DNA from: an uncultured Rhodospirillales bacterium
GTDB taxonomy: Bacteria; Pseudomonadota; Alphaproteobacteria; Acetobacterales; Acetobacteraceae
Length of the DNA: 64,000 nt
NCBI GenBank assembly: GCA_903928895.1
Contig: CAIYSR010000129.1
Span: 1 to 64,000, forward strand
Direction of reading: 5' to 3'
The position numbers and the translations under genes are program-made. A model generated the notes under the pieces. It had not been told where the DNA came from. It ran no database searches and saw only the letters and a list, made by a program, of their open reading frames with translations. Numbering within the stretch: position 1 is the first letter of the stretch; every line of letters begins with the position of its first letter. Shown here one piece after another: positions 32,599 to 41,486 of this stretch.

Positions 32599-33617
32599 GG
32601 ATTGCCATCTTCGGCGCCGGCGCCATCGGCGGCTTCCTCGGCGCCAAACTCGCCGCCGCCGGCGCCGACGTCACCTTCATCGCCCGCGGCCCTCACCTCG
32701 CCGCCATGCAGAAAAACGGCGTCATCCTGCGCACCGCCGAGGGCGAAACCACCACCCACCCGCGCTGCGTCGGCTCCGCCGCCGAAGCCGGCCACCAGGA
32801 CTATGTTTTCGTCACCCTCAAGGCCCACTCGCTGCCCGCCGCCGCCCCCGACATCGCCCGCATGATGGGCCCGGCCAGCACCCTCGTCACCGGCATCAAC
32901 GGCATCCCCTACTGGTATTTCTACGGCGTCGACTCGCCAAACCGCGATCGCCCGATCCAATCCGTCGACCCCGGCGGCCAGCTTTGGACCCTCCTCCCCC
33001 CGAGCCAGACCCTCGGCTGCGTCGTCTACCCCGCCGCCGAAGTCCCTGAACCCGGCATCATCGAACACACCTACGGTGACCGCTTCTCCCTCGGCGAACC
33101 CGACGGCACCCGCTCCGAACGCGCCGAAACCCTCAGCCGCGCCCTCATCGCCGCCGGCCTCAAGGCCCCCGTCCGCCCCCGCATCCGCGACGAGATCTGG
33201 GTCAAGCTGTGGGGCAACCTCTGCTTCAACCCGCTCTCCGCCCTCACCGGCGCCACGCTCGACATCATCACCACCCGCCCCGACCTGCGCGCGATCTGCC
33301 GCGCCATGATGACCGAGGCGCAGACCGTCGCCGAAGCCCTCGGCACCAAATTCGCCATCTCGCTGGAAAAACGCATCGACGGCGCCGCCGAAGTCGGCGC
33401 CCACAAGACCTCCATGCTGCAAGACCTCGAACGCGGCCGCCCCATGGAAATCGACGCCCTGCTCGGCGCCGTCGTCGAACTCGGCACCGTCACCGGCCAT
33501 ATCATGCCCAATTGCGAAACCGTGCTCGCCCTGATCCGCGAACGCGCCCGCCAGTCCGGCTGCTACTCAGCCCTAGAAGTTCAGTCCCGGAGTGTGATGG
33601 TGCAAACTCGTCCCTGA
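32595..33617 (+). CDS. 2-dehydropantoate 2-reductase-family protein (ApbA/PanE)
   Basis: 340 residues. It starts MRIAIFGAGAIGGFLGAKLA (NADP Rossmann motif) and has DYVFVTLKAHSLP, TGINGIPYWYF, and the C-terminal domain with LWGNLCFNPLSALTGATLD, ending in the substrate-binding helix region EIDALLGAVVELG. PanE makes pantoate for CoA synthesis, but many family members reduce other 2-oxo acids, and the longer NGIPYWYFYGVD loop is typical of these. Coupling to an acyl-CoA ligase argues for a catabolic oxo-acid role rather than pantothenate synthesis. Confidence 0.85.
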   Translation: MRIAIFGAGAIGGFLGAKLAAAGADVTFIARGPHLAAMQKNGVILRTAEGETTTHPRCVGSAAEAGHQDYVFVTLKAHSLPAAAPDIARMMGPASTLVTGINGIPYWYFYGVDSPNRDRPIQSVDPGGQLWTLLPPSQTLGCVVYPAAEVPEPGIIEHTYGDRFSLGEPDGTRSERAETLSRALIAAGLKAPVRPRIRDEIWVKLWGNLCFNPLSALTGATLDIITTRPDLRAICRAMMTEAQTVAEALGTKFAISLEKRIDGAAEVGAHKTSMLQDLERGRPMEIDALLGAVVELGTVTGHIMPNCETVLALIRERARQSGCYSALEVQSRSVMVQTRP

Positions 33618-33727
33618 CACGTCAGGAGGAGGAGGAGGAGGCACTGTGACAAGAGATCACCGTGTCATGCAAGGTTCTGCATGCGGGCGGGCGATCCTCG
33701 GGGGGTGATGTGTCGCGCTTCGCTTAC

Positions 33728-33890
33728 GCCTCCTACGAATTGGGAAGGGTGGTAAGGACCTTGTGGGGGGAGTTTTTTGCTTCTTTTTTCCAAAAAAGAA
33801 GCGCTGCCGCTTGTCTTCGGGGGTCTGGAGCGTGGTGCGATGGTGGGGCGCCAAAGCGCGCCCCACCCTACCGGGTGGTCTTGTTTGAGG
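33728..33890 (-). repeat. Composite repeat, inverted copy of 28093–28275
   Basis: On the minus strand this reads, in the same order as 28093–28275: CCTCAAA, CACCCGGTAGGGTGGGGCGC, the 10-base-pair hairpin (arms 33842–33851 and 33858–33867), GAAGACAAGCGGCAGC, and a poly-T/poly-A arm (33779–33802), followed by a decayed REP-like stretch resembling the 28250 hairpin. The two copies lie in opposite orientation 5.6 kb apart. The remainder of 33618–33945 has a GGA-rich run and no gene I can support. Confidence 0.8.
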
Positions 33891-33945
33891 GCGGGGTGGT
33901 TCCGCTGGTTTGATGCGGGGGCGGGGAGGTGATAGGGCCGGGGGC

Positions 33946-35613
33946 ATGGAAGAGATGTTCGATTATGTGATTGTGGGGGCGGGGTCGGCAGGGTGTGTGT
34001 TGGCCAACCGGTTGAGTGCGGAGGCGCGCAATCGGGTGTTGGTTTTGGAGGCGGGCGGGGGGGATGGGTCGGTGTTCATTCGGATGCCGAGTGCGTTGTC
34101 GATTCCGATGAGCATGGAGAAGTACAACTGGTTTTATGCCAGTGAGCCGGAGGCGGCGTTGGGGGGGCGGCGGATGCATACGCCGCGGGGGCGGGTGGTG
34201 GGGGGGTCATCTTCGATCAACGGGTTGGTTTATATTCGGGGGAATGTCTTGGATTATGAGGGGTGGGTTGCGGCGGGGGCGAAGGGGTGGGGGTGGGCGG
34301 ATGTGTTGCCGTATTTCAAGCGGGCAGAGGCGCGCGAGGAGGGGGGGGATTTGTATCGTGGGGGGGAGGGGCCGCTGGGGGTGAAGTATGGGCGGCTGGA
34401 GAATCCGTTGTATCGGGCGTGGATCGAGGCGGGGCGGCAGGCCGGGTATGGGGTGACGGAGGATGTGAACGGGTTTCGCCAGGAGGGGTTCGGGCGGATG
34501 GATATGACGGTGCGGGGGGGGGAGCGGTGTTCGGCCGCGGTGGCGTATTTGAGGCCGGCGCTAGGGAGGAAGAATCTGGAGGTTCGGACGGGGGTTTTGG
34601 TGTCGCGGGTGGAGTTCGAGGGGCGGCGGGCAATTGGGGTGCGCTATCGGCGTGGGGGGGAGGAGGTGGTGGTTCGGGCGGCGCGGGAGGTGATTTTGGC
34701 GGGGGGGCCGATTGCTTCGCCGCAGCTTTTGAAGCTGTCGGGGGTGGGGCCGGCGCGGGAGTTGCGGGGGTTCGGGATTCCGATTGTGGCGAACCGGCCG
34801 GGGGTGGGGGAGAATTTGCAGGATCATCTGGAGTTCTATTTCCAGGTGGCGTGCACGCAGCCGATCACGTTGTATTCGGCGATGGGGCGGTGGGCGAAGC
34901 TGGGGATCGGGGCCAGTTGGTTGTGGCGCAAGGATGGACTGGGGGCGACGAATCATTTCGAGTCATGCGGGTTTATCCGGAGCCGGGCGGGGGTGCGGTG
35001 GCCGGATTTGCAGTATCATTTTTTGCCGCTGGCGGTGTCGTATGACGGGTCGGCGCTGGCGGAGCGGCATGGGTTCCAGGCGCATGTGGGGCCGATGCGC
35101 TCGAAGAGTCGGGGGTCGGTGCGGTTGCGGTCGGGGGATGTGGAGGGGAAGCCGGAGATACGGTTCAACTATATGAGCCAGGCGGAGGATTGGGAGGAGA
35201 TGCGGGCGGCGGTGCGGCTGACGCGGGAGGTGTTCGCGCAGGCGGCGTTCGATCCGTATCGGGGGGAGGAGTTGGCGCCGGGGGCGGGGGTGGTGACGGA
35301 TGAGGAGATCGACGGGTTCATCCGGCGCAAGGTGGAGAGCGCGTATCATCCGTGCGGGACGTGCCGGATGGGGCGGGGGGATGATGCGGCGGCGGTGGTG
35401 GATGCGCAGACGCGGGTGATCGGGGTTGATGGGCTGCGGGTGGTGGACAGTTCGATCATGCCGAACGTGACGACGGGGAATTTGAATGCGCCGACCATCA
35501 TGATCGGGGAGAAGGCGGCGGATCATATCCTGGGGCGGGCGTTGCTGGCGCCGGTCGATGCGCCATACTGGGAGGCGCCGGCGTGGCGCACGGCGCAACG
35601 GGGAGAGGGCTGA
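33946..35613 (+). CDS. GMC oxidoreductase, choline dehydrogenase type
   Basis: 555 residues from ATG 33946; ATG 33955 and TTG 33910 are alternatives. FAD-binding motif DYVIVGAGSAGCVLANRLS near the N-terminus, GMC signature 1 GRVVGGSSSINGLVYIRG, signature 2 GGPIASPQLLKLSGVGP, and the active-site His in AYHPCGTCRMG with the C-terminal Asn-containing VDSSIMPNVTTGNLNAPTIM. Choline dehydrogenases (BetA) oxidise choline to betaine aldehyde and betaine at the membrane; the family also includes other alcohol dehydrogenases. It is the first gene of the quaternary-amine operon (TGATG overlap with the next gene), and no aldehyde dehydrogenase accompanies it. The coding strand is strikingly G-rich. Confidence 0.85.
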   Translation: MEEMFDYVIVGAGSAGCVLANRLSAEARNRVLVLEAGGGDGSVFIRMPSALSIPMSMEKYNWFYASEPEAALGGRRMHTPRGRVVGGSSSINGLVYIRGNVLDYEGWVAAGAKGWGWADVLPYFKRAEAREEGGDLYRGGEGPLGVKYGRLENPLYRAWIEAGRQAGYGVTEDVNGFRQEGFGRMDMTVRGGERCSAAVAYLRPALGRKNLEVRTGVLVSRVEFEGRRAIGVRYRRGGEEVVVRAAREVILAGGPIASPQLLKLSGVGPARELRGFGIPIVANRPGVGENLQDHLEFYFQVACTQPITLYSAMGRWAKLGIGASWLWRKDGLGATNHFESCGFIRSRAGVRWPDLQYHFLPLAVSYDGSALAERHGFQAHVGPMRSKSRGSVRLRSGDVEGKPEIRFNYMSQAEDWEEMRAAVRLTREVFAQAAFDPYRGEELAPGAGVVTDEEIDGFIRRKVESAYHPCGTCRMGRGDDAAAVVDAQTRVIGVDGLRVVDSSIMPNVTTGNLNAPTIMIGEKAADHILGRALLAPVDAPYWEAPAWRTAQRGEG

Positions 35614-38120
35614 TGCGGACGCAGGCGCGGGCGGTGGTGATCGGGGGCGGGGCGGTCGGGGTTTCGACGCTGTATCATCTGGCGAAAAAGGGGTGGACGG
35701 ACAGCCTATTGATCGAGCGGAAGGAGTTGACGTCGGGGTCGACCTGGCATGCGGCGGGGCTGCTGCCGTTGTTCAACCTCAGCTACTCCGTGGGGCAGAT
35801 CCACAAATATTCGGTGGCGTTGTATCAGCGGCTGGAGGCGGAGACCGGGCAGAATGTGGGGCTGCGGCAGGTCAGCAATATCCGGCTGGCGCGGACGCGG
35901 GACCGGATGGATGAGTATCGCTATTACGCCGGGGTGGCGCGGGCGATCGGGGTGGAGGTGCGGTTTCTGACGCCGGCGGAGGTGAAGGAGATCTGGCCGC
36001 TGTGCAATGTCGAGGGGTTGCTCGGCGCCATCCAGCATCCCGAGGACGGCTATATCCAGCCGGCCGATCTGACGCAGGCGCTGGCGCGGGGGGCGCGGGC
36101 GATGGGGGCGGAGATCAACCGCTACACGACTGTGACGGGGATTGCGCGGCTGGCGTCGGGCGCGTGGCTGGTGCGCACGGACAAGGGCGAGGTGACGTGC
36201 GAGCATGTGATTTCGGCGACCGGCAGTTTCGCGCGGCGGACCGGGGCGATGGTGGGGTTGGAAGTCCCGGTGATCCCGGTCGAGCATCAGTATATTGTGA
36301 CGGAACCGCATCCGTTGATCCAGGAGCGCCGGCGCCAGGGCTTGCCGGAGATGGGGGTGCTGCGGGAGAGCGATTCGTCGTGGTACATGCGCGAGGAGAA
36401 CGGGGGGCTGCTGCTCGGGCCGTATGAGGCGGGTGCGCCGGCCTGTTATGTCGACGGACCCGGCGCGGAGAGCGAGTACGAGTTGTTCCAGGAGGATCTG
36501 GAGCGGCTGGGGCCGTATATCGAGACGGCGATTGCGCGGGTGCCGGCGTTTGGCGAGGTGGGCGTCAAGAAGGTCTATAACGGGGCGATCGCCTATACGC
36601 CGGATGGCTCGCCGATGGTGGGGCCGGCGCCGGGGCTGCGGAATTTCTGGTTGAACGAGGGGCATTCGTTCGGGATCACGGCGGCTGGCGGGGCGGGGTG
36701 GCAGTTGGCGGAGTGGATCGTGGAGGGGGAACCTTCGATCGACATGATGGGGGTCGACCCGCGGCGATTCGGGCCTTATGCGACGCGGGGCTATGTGAAG
36801 GCGAAGGCCGAGGAGGCCTATGCCAAGGTGTTCACCGTGCATTATCCGGACGAGGAGCGGGCGGCGGCGCGGCCGTTGAAGACGTCGCCGTGCTATTCGC
36901 GGATGCAGGCGTTGGGGGCGGTGTTCGGGACGGCCTATGGCTGGGAGCGGCCGGGCTGGTTTGCGCCGCCGGGGTATGCGCTGGACGCGGCGGCGCTGGG
37001 CAAGAGCGATGTGCTGCTCAATGAGAACCACGCGCCGGCGGTGGATGGGCGGGTGGTGGAGACGTGGAGTTTCCGGCGGTCCAACTATTTCGAGCAGGTC
37101 GGGCGCGAGTGCCGGCATGTGCATGAGCGGGTCGGGCTGCTCGACATGTCGGCGTTTGCCAAGTTCGAGATCGCGGGACCGGGGGCGGCGGCGTGGCTCG
37201 ATCGGTTCGTCGCGGGGCGGCCGCCGCAGAAGGTGGGGCGGATCGGGCTGTGCTACCATCTGACGCCGCGCGGGGGCGTGCGGACGGAGTTCACGGTGTA
37301 TCGCGAGGCGGTGGACCGGTTCTATATCGTTTCGGCGGGGGCGTTGGAGACGCATGATTTCGACTACTTTGCGCACGCGCTGCCCGGGGATGGGAGCGTC
37401 AGTCTGCGCAAGGTGACGGAGCAGATTGGCGTGCTGGTGGTGGCGGGGCCGGATGCGCGGCGGCTGTTGGAGCGGGTGACGGATGCCGATTTGTCGAACG
37501 CGGCGTTTCCGTGGCTGTCCGGCCGGACGATCAACATCGGGGCTGCGACGACGAAGGCCTTGCGGGTGAATTATGTGGGCGAGTTGGGATGGGAGCTGCA
37601 TCATCCGATTGCGCAGCAGAACGCGATTTTCGATGCGCTGATGGCGGTGGGGGCGGATTTCGACCTGAAGCCGTTCGGGGTCAAGGCGATGGATTCGTTG
37701 CGGCTGGAGAAGTCGTACAAGTTGGTGGGGCGGGAGTTGTCGATCGAGTATGCGGCGCTGGAGTCGGGGTTGGAGCGGTTTGTGGCGCTGGACAAGGGGG
37801 ATTTTGTCGGGCGGGAGGGGCTGATCAACTGGAAGGCGACGGGCTTTCAGAACGCGTATGTGACGCTGGAGGTGCATGGCGTGACCGACACCGATGCGCG
37901 GGGCTCGGAGCCGATCACGCTGCACGGCGCACTCGTGGGCCGCACCACCTCCGGCGGTTTCGGCTGGCGGCTGCACAAATCACTCGCGCTGGCTTTCGTG
38001 CGGCCGGATCTGTCGGCGCCGGGCACGGAACTGGTCATCGAAATTCTCGGCATGCCGCATCGTGCCACCGTCATCACCGAATCGCCGTTCGATCCGGCCA
38101 ATCAGCGCCTGCGCGCGTAA
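35613..38120 (+). CDS. Dimethylglycine/sarcosine-dehydrogenase-like flavoprotein with GcvT domain
   Basis: 835 residues. The N-terminal D-amino-acid-oxidase-type domain has VVIGGGAVGVSTLYHLAKKG and SGSTWHAAG, where His46 aligns with the covalent-FAD histidine of dimethylglycine dehydrogenase. A middle linker domain follows, and from about residue 430 comes a GcvT/aminomethyltransferase-like domain binding THF, with VLLNENHAPAVDG… at its start and GELGWELHHP and AMDSLRLEKSYK inside. The family strips N-methyl groups from dimethylglycine or sarcosine, passing the carbon to THF as methylene-THF. Coupled by a one-base TGATG overlap to the GMC gene, 10 bases from BKACE. Confidence 0.88.
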   Translation: MRTQARAVVIGGGAVGVSTLYHLAKKGWTDSLLIERKELTSGSTWHAAGLLPLFNLSYSVGQIHKYSVALYQRLEAETGQNVGLRQVSNIRLARTRDRMDEYRYYAGVARAIGVEVRFLTPAEVKEIWPLCNVEGLLGAIQHPEDGYIQPADLTQALARGARAMGAEINRYTTVTGIARLASGAWLVRTDKGEVTCEHVISATGSFARRTGAMVGLEVPVIPVEHQYIVTEPHPLIQERRRQGLPEMGVLRESDSSWYMREENGGLLLGPYEAGAPACYVDGPGAESEYELFQEDLERLGPYIETAIARVPAFGEVGVKKVYNGAIAYTPDGSPMVGPAPGLRNFWLNEGHSFGITAAGGAGWQLAEWIVEGEPSIDMMGVDPRRFGPYATRGYVKAKAEEAYAKVFTVHYPDEERAAARPLKTSPCYSRMQALGAVFGTAYGWERPGWFAPPGYALDAAALGKSDVLLNENHAPAVDGRVVETWSFRRSNYFEQVGRECRHVHERVGLLDMSAFAKFEIAGPGAAAWLDRFVAGRPPQKVGRIGLCYHLTPRGGVRTEFTVYREAVDRFYIVSAGALETHDFDYFAHALPGDGSVSLRKVTEQIGVLVVAGPDARRLLERVTDADLSNAAFPWLSGRTINIGAATTKALRVNYVGELGWELHHPIAQQNAIFDALMAVGADFDLKPFGVKAMDSLRLEKSYKLVGRELSIEYAALESGLERFVALDKGDFVGREGLINWKATGFQNAYVTLEVHGVTDTDARGSEPITLHGALVGRTTSGGFGWRLHKSLALAFVRPDLSAPGTELVIEILGMPHRATVITESPFDPANQRLRA

Positions 38121-38130
38121 AGGACCTGCC

Positions 38131-39027
38131 ATGAACTGGGACGTCTTCATCACCGCCGCCATCACGGGCGCCGGCGCGACCACCGACAAATCCGAGCACG
38201 TGCCGGTGACGCCGAAGCAGATCGCGGCCTCGGCGATCGAGGCGGCCAAGGCCGGCGCCGCGGTGGCGCACATCCATGTCCGCAACCCCGAAACCGGTGC
38301 CGCCGCGCGCGATCCGGCGCTCTACCGTGAGGTGGTCGAGCGCATCCGCGAGTCCGACACCGATGTCATTATCAACCTCACCGCCGGGATGGGCGGAGAC
38401 CTGGTGCTCGGCGGGACCGAGCATCCGCTGCCGCTCGACATGCGGTTCACCGACATGGCGGGCGCCGAGGAGCGGGTTGAGCATGTGACGCAGTTGCTGC
38501 CGGAAATCTGCACGCTCGATTGCGGGTCGATGAATTTCGCCGAGGGCGATTATGTCATGACCAACACGCCTGGCATGTTGCGGGCGATGGCGCGGCGGGT
38601 CCAGGCGTTGGGGGTGCGGCCGGAGATCGAGGTGTTCGACGCGGGGCACCTTGTGCTGGCGAAGCAGTTGATCGCGGAGGGGTTGATCGATGATCCGGTC
38701 ATGATCCAGCTGTGCATGGGGATAGCGTACGGGGCGCCGGACGATCCGCTGACGCTGATGTCGTTGGTACACAACCTACCCGCGGGCTGCGTGTTCTCGG
38801 CGTTTTCGATCGGGCGGCACCAGTTGCCTTATGTGGCGATGGCGGCGCTGGCGGGGGGCAATGTGCGGGTGGGGCTGGAGGACAACATCTATTTGTCGCG
38901 CGGGCAGAAGGCGACCAACGGGACCCTGGTGGAGCGGGCGGTGACGATCCTGGAGGGGATGAATGTGCGGGTGAAGGGACCCGCCGAGGTCCGTGAGATG
39001 CTGAAGCTGCGGAAGGCCGTGCGATGA
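38131..39027 (+). CDS. Beta-keto acid cleavage enzyme (BKACE, DUF849), probable 3-dehydrocarnitine cleavage enzyme
   Basis: 298 residues. It shows [24 protein letters not shown] in two blocks, the Zn ligand pair in [30 protein letters not shown], and a C-terminal [22 protein letters not shown] enzymes swap acetyl-CoA with a beta-keto acid to give acetoacetate and a new acyl-CoA. The neighbour on the 3' side is a carnitine-type dehydrogenase fused to a thioesterase, so the likely reaction is 3-dehydrocarnitine + acetyl-CoA to betainyl-CoA + acetoacetate. Stop and next start overlap (ATGA). Confidence 0.88.
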   Translation: MNWDVFITAAITGAGATTDKSEHVPVTPKQIAASAIEAAKAGAAVAHIHVRNPETGAAARDPALYREVVERIRESDTDVIINLTAGMGGDLVLGGTEHPLPLDMRFTDMAGAEERVEHVTQLLPEICTLDCGSMNFAEGDYVMTNTPGMLRAMARRVQALGVRPEIEVFDAGHLVLAKQLIAEGLIDDPVMIQLCMGIAYGAPDDPLTLMSLVHNLPAGCVFSAFSIGRHQLPYVAMAALAGGNVRVGLEDNIYLSRGQKATNGTLVERAVTILEGMNVRVKGPAEVREMLKLRKAVR

Positions 39028-41486
39028 AATGCGCGGTCGTCGGTGGCGGCGTCATCGGCGCGGGGTGGGCGGCGCGGCTGCTGCTCAACGGGCATGACGT
39101 GGCGGTGTTCGACCCGGCGCCCTCGGCGGAGCGGGCGGTCGGCGAGATGCTGGCCAATGCCGAGCGGGCCTATGCGCGGATGACGCTGGCGCCGCTGGGC
39201 CACCGCGGCACGCTGCGTTTCGCCGGCTCCATCGCCGAGGCAGTGGCGGGGGCCGGGTTCATCCAGGAGTCAGCCCCGGAGCGGGTGGACCTGAAGCAGG
39301 CGATCCTCAACGAGATTGACGCAAACGCGGCGCCGGACGCGTTGATCTGCTCCTCGACGTCGGGCTTGTTGCCGAGCGAGTTGCAGGCGGGGATGAAGCA
39401 CCCGGAGCGCTTCACGGTCGGGCATCCGTTCAACCCGGTGTATCTGCTGCCGCTGGTGGAGCTGTGCGGTGGGGCGCAGACGGCGCCGGAGACGATCGAG
39501 CGGGCGCGGGCGTTCTATGCCGCGATCGGGATGAAGCCGCTGCATGTGCGCAAGGAGATCGACGGGTTCATTGCCGACCGGCTGCTGGAGGCGCTGTGGC
39601 GGGAGGCGCTGTGGCTGGTCAATGACGGCGTTGCCACCACCGAGGAGATCGACGATGCGATCCGCTATGGGGCGGGGCTGCGCTGGTCGTTCATGGGGAC
39701 GTTCCTGATCTATCGACTCGCGGGGGGCGAGGCCGGGATGCGGCATTTCATGGCGCAGTTCGGCCCGGCGCTGAAGCTGCCGTGGACGAAGTTGATGGAT
39801 GTGCCGGAGTTGACGGATGCGCTGATCGATGAGGTGACGGCGCAGTCGGACGCGCAGGCGGGAGGGCTTTCGCATCGGGAGCTTGAGCGCAAGCGGGATG
39901 ACTGCCTTGTGGCGGTGATGCAGGCGTTGAAGTCCCAGGAATTCGGAGCCGGCGCCGTGCTGGCGGCGTACGAGGCCGGGCTGTATCGTTCGGGCCATGC
40001 CACGGCTGTCCTGCCGGAGGACCTGGCCCAGCCGCTGCGGCTGCATCAGGGCATCGTCCGGGAGGATTGGGTCGACTACAACAAGCACATGACGGAGAGC
40101 CGCTATCTCCAGGTTTGCACCCATGCCACCGATGCGCTGTTGAAACTGGTCGGTGTCGATCTCGACTATGTCTCGGCCGGGCACAGCTACTTCACCGCCG
40201 AGACCCATATCCTGCACCGCAAGGAAATCCCGGGGCTCGATCCCTACTACACCACGACGCTGGTGCTGGGTGCCGACGACAAGCGGGTGCATCTGTTCCA
40301 CGAAATCCGTCACGGCCGGACGGATGCGCTGCTGGCGTCGGGCGAGCACATGCTGCTGCATGTGGATATGAAGGCCGGCAAGGCGGTGCCGGCGCCGGCC
40401 GAGATCGCGGGGCGTTTCGCCCGCATCCGCGCCGCCCATGCCAGCCTGCCCCGCCCCGATTCGGCCGGCCGCGCCGTCAGCAGCCAGAAGCCGCGCGGCG
40501 TGCCTGGGCCGGCGGTGCCGCGGATGATCGATGCCGAGGTGGCGGCGTTCATCGCGCGGACGGAATCGTTCTATCCCGCCAGCACCAACGCGGCGGGGCC
40601 GGCGGAGAACCGGGCGGTTTACAACCGGATGTGCGACGCCTTCCGCGCGCCGCGCCCGGCCGGATGCACCGTCATGGACCTGATGCTGGAAGCCGAGGCG
40701 CCGGCGCGGGAGTTGCCGGTGCGGCACTACATCATGGATGGCGTGACCTCGGAGGTGACGCTGCTGTATCTGCACGGCGGCGGCTACGTGGTGGGTGGGC
40801 TCGAGTCCCATGATGATGTGTGCGCGGAGTTGGCGCGGGACGCCGGGATCGAGGTGGTGTCGCTGGATTACCGGCTGTCGCCGGAGCACGCCTATCCCGC
40901 TGCGCTCGATGATGTCGAGGCGGCCTACCGGCATCTGGTGGGGATGGGGCGGCGGGTGATCGTGGGCGGTGACAGCGCCGGGGGCAATCTCGCGGCGGCG
41001 CTGTGCTTGCGGCTGAAGCGGCTCGGCGCGGCCCAGCCGGTGGGGCAGGTGCTGATCTATCCGGGCCTGGGCGGCGATCCGTTCCGCAATGGCGAGCGCA
41101 ATCTCGATGCGCCGTTGCTGCCGGTGCGGCATTCCGGGGGTTATCGGACGCTGTACGCCGGCGGGGAGGATCGGATTCCGAAGGACGATGCGGAATTCGC
41201 CCCGCTGTCCGCATGGGATGCGACCGGGTTGGCCCCGGCGGCGATCATCGCGGCCGGGATCGATCCCCTGCGGCAGGATGCGGAGGATTATGCGGCGCTG
41301 CTGGCCGCCGCCGGGGTGTCCGTCTTGTTCCGCTCGGAGCCCGGCCTGGTGCATGGGTATCTGCGGGCACGGCATGCGAGCCGGGCGGTGGCGCGCTCCT
41401 TCGCCGCGATCGGTGAAGCGCTGCGGCAGATGGCGGATGGTCGGTTTGCCGGGTTGTACGACCATCCTGTGCCGGAGGCCGGTTGA
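39024..41486 (+). CDS. Three-domain fusion: L-carnitine-dehydrogenase-type / betainyl-CoA-type thioesterase / HSL-type esterase
   Basis: 820 residues. Residues 1–315 are a 3-hydroxyacyl-CoA-dehydrogenase-fold protein ([47 protein letters not shown]), closest to L-carnitine dehydrogenase. About 335–475 is a hotdog thioesterase ([32 protein letters not shown]), as in known carnitine dehydrogenase–thioesterase fusions. About 510–820 is a hormone-sensitive-lipase-type alpha/beta hydrolase with HGGG at 584–587, nucleophile Ser651 in GGDSAGG, Asp747 and His777. The first two parts should turn carnitine into 3-dehydrocarnitine and hydrolyse betainyl-CoA. The third is an unusual addition and could hydrolyse acylcarnitine esters. 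The frame is open without interruption, so the fusion is not a sequencing break. Confidence 0.88.
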   Translation: MKCAVVGGGVIGAGWAARLLLNGHDVAVFDPAPSAERAVGEMLANAERAYARMTLAPLGHRGTLRFAGSIAEAVAGAGFIQESAPERVDLKQAILNEIDANAAPDALICSSTSGLLPSELQAGMKHPERFTVGHPFNPVYLLPLVELCGGAQTAPETIERARAFYAAIGMKPLHVRKEIDGFIADRLLEALWREALWLVNDGVATTEEIDDAIRYGAGLRWSFMGTFLIYRLAGGEAGMRHFMAQFGPALKLPWTKLMDVPELTDALIDEVTAQSDAQAGGLSHRELERKRDDCLVAVMQALKSQEFGAGAVLAAYEAGLYRSGHATAVLPEDLAQPLRLHQGIVREDWVDYNKHMTESRYLQVCTHATDALLKLVGVDLDYVSAGHSYFTAETHILHRKEIPGLDPYYTTTLVLGADDKRVHLFHEIRHGRTDALLASGEHMLLHVDMKAGKAVPAPAEIAGRFARIRAAHASLPRPDSAGRAVSSQKPRGVPGPAVPRMIDAEVAAFIARTESFYPASTNAAGPAENRAVYNRMCDAFRAPRPAGCTVMDLMLEAEAPARELPVRHYIMDGVTSEVTLLYLHGGGYVVGGLESHDDVCAELARDAGIEVVSLDYRLSPEHAYPAALDDVEAAYRHLVGMGRRVIVGGDSAGGNLAAALCLRLKRLGAAQPVGQVLIYPGLGGDPFRNGERNLDAPLLPVRHSGGYRTLYAGGEDRIPKDDAEFAPLSAWDATGLAPAAIIAAGIDPLRQDAEDYAALLAAAGVSVLFRSEPGLVHGYLRARHASRAVARSFAAIGEALRQMADGRFAGLYDHPVPEAG

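Noticed and set aside
32595-33617. Authentic pantothenate-pathway panE
   Set aside because: Family match is good, but coupling to an acyl-CoA ligase and the divergent central loop make a true ketopantoate reductase uncertain, so no gene symbol was given.
35706-37976. Long minus-strand open frame opposite the dimethylglycine-dehydrogenase-like gene
   Set aside because: It is a compositional shadow of the well-supported plus-strand gene; the translation is Arg/Pro/His-rich without motifs.
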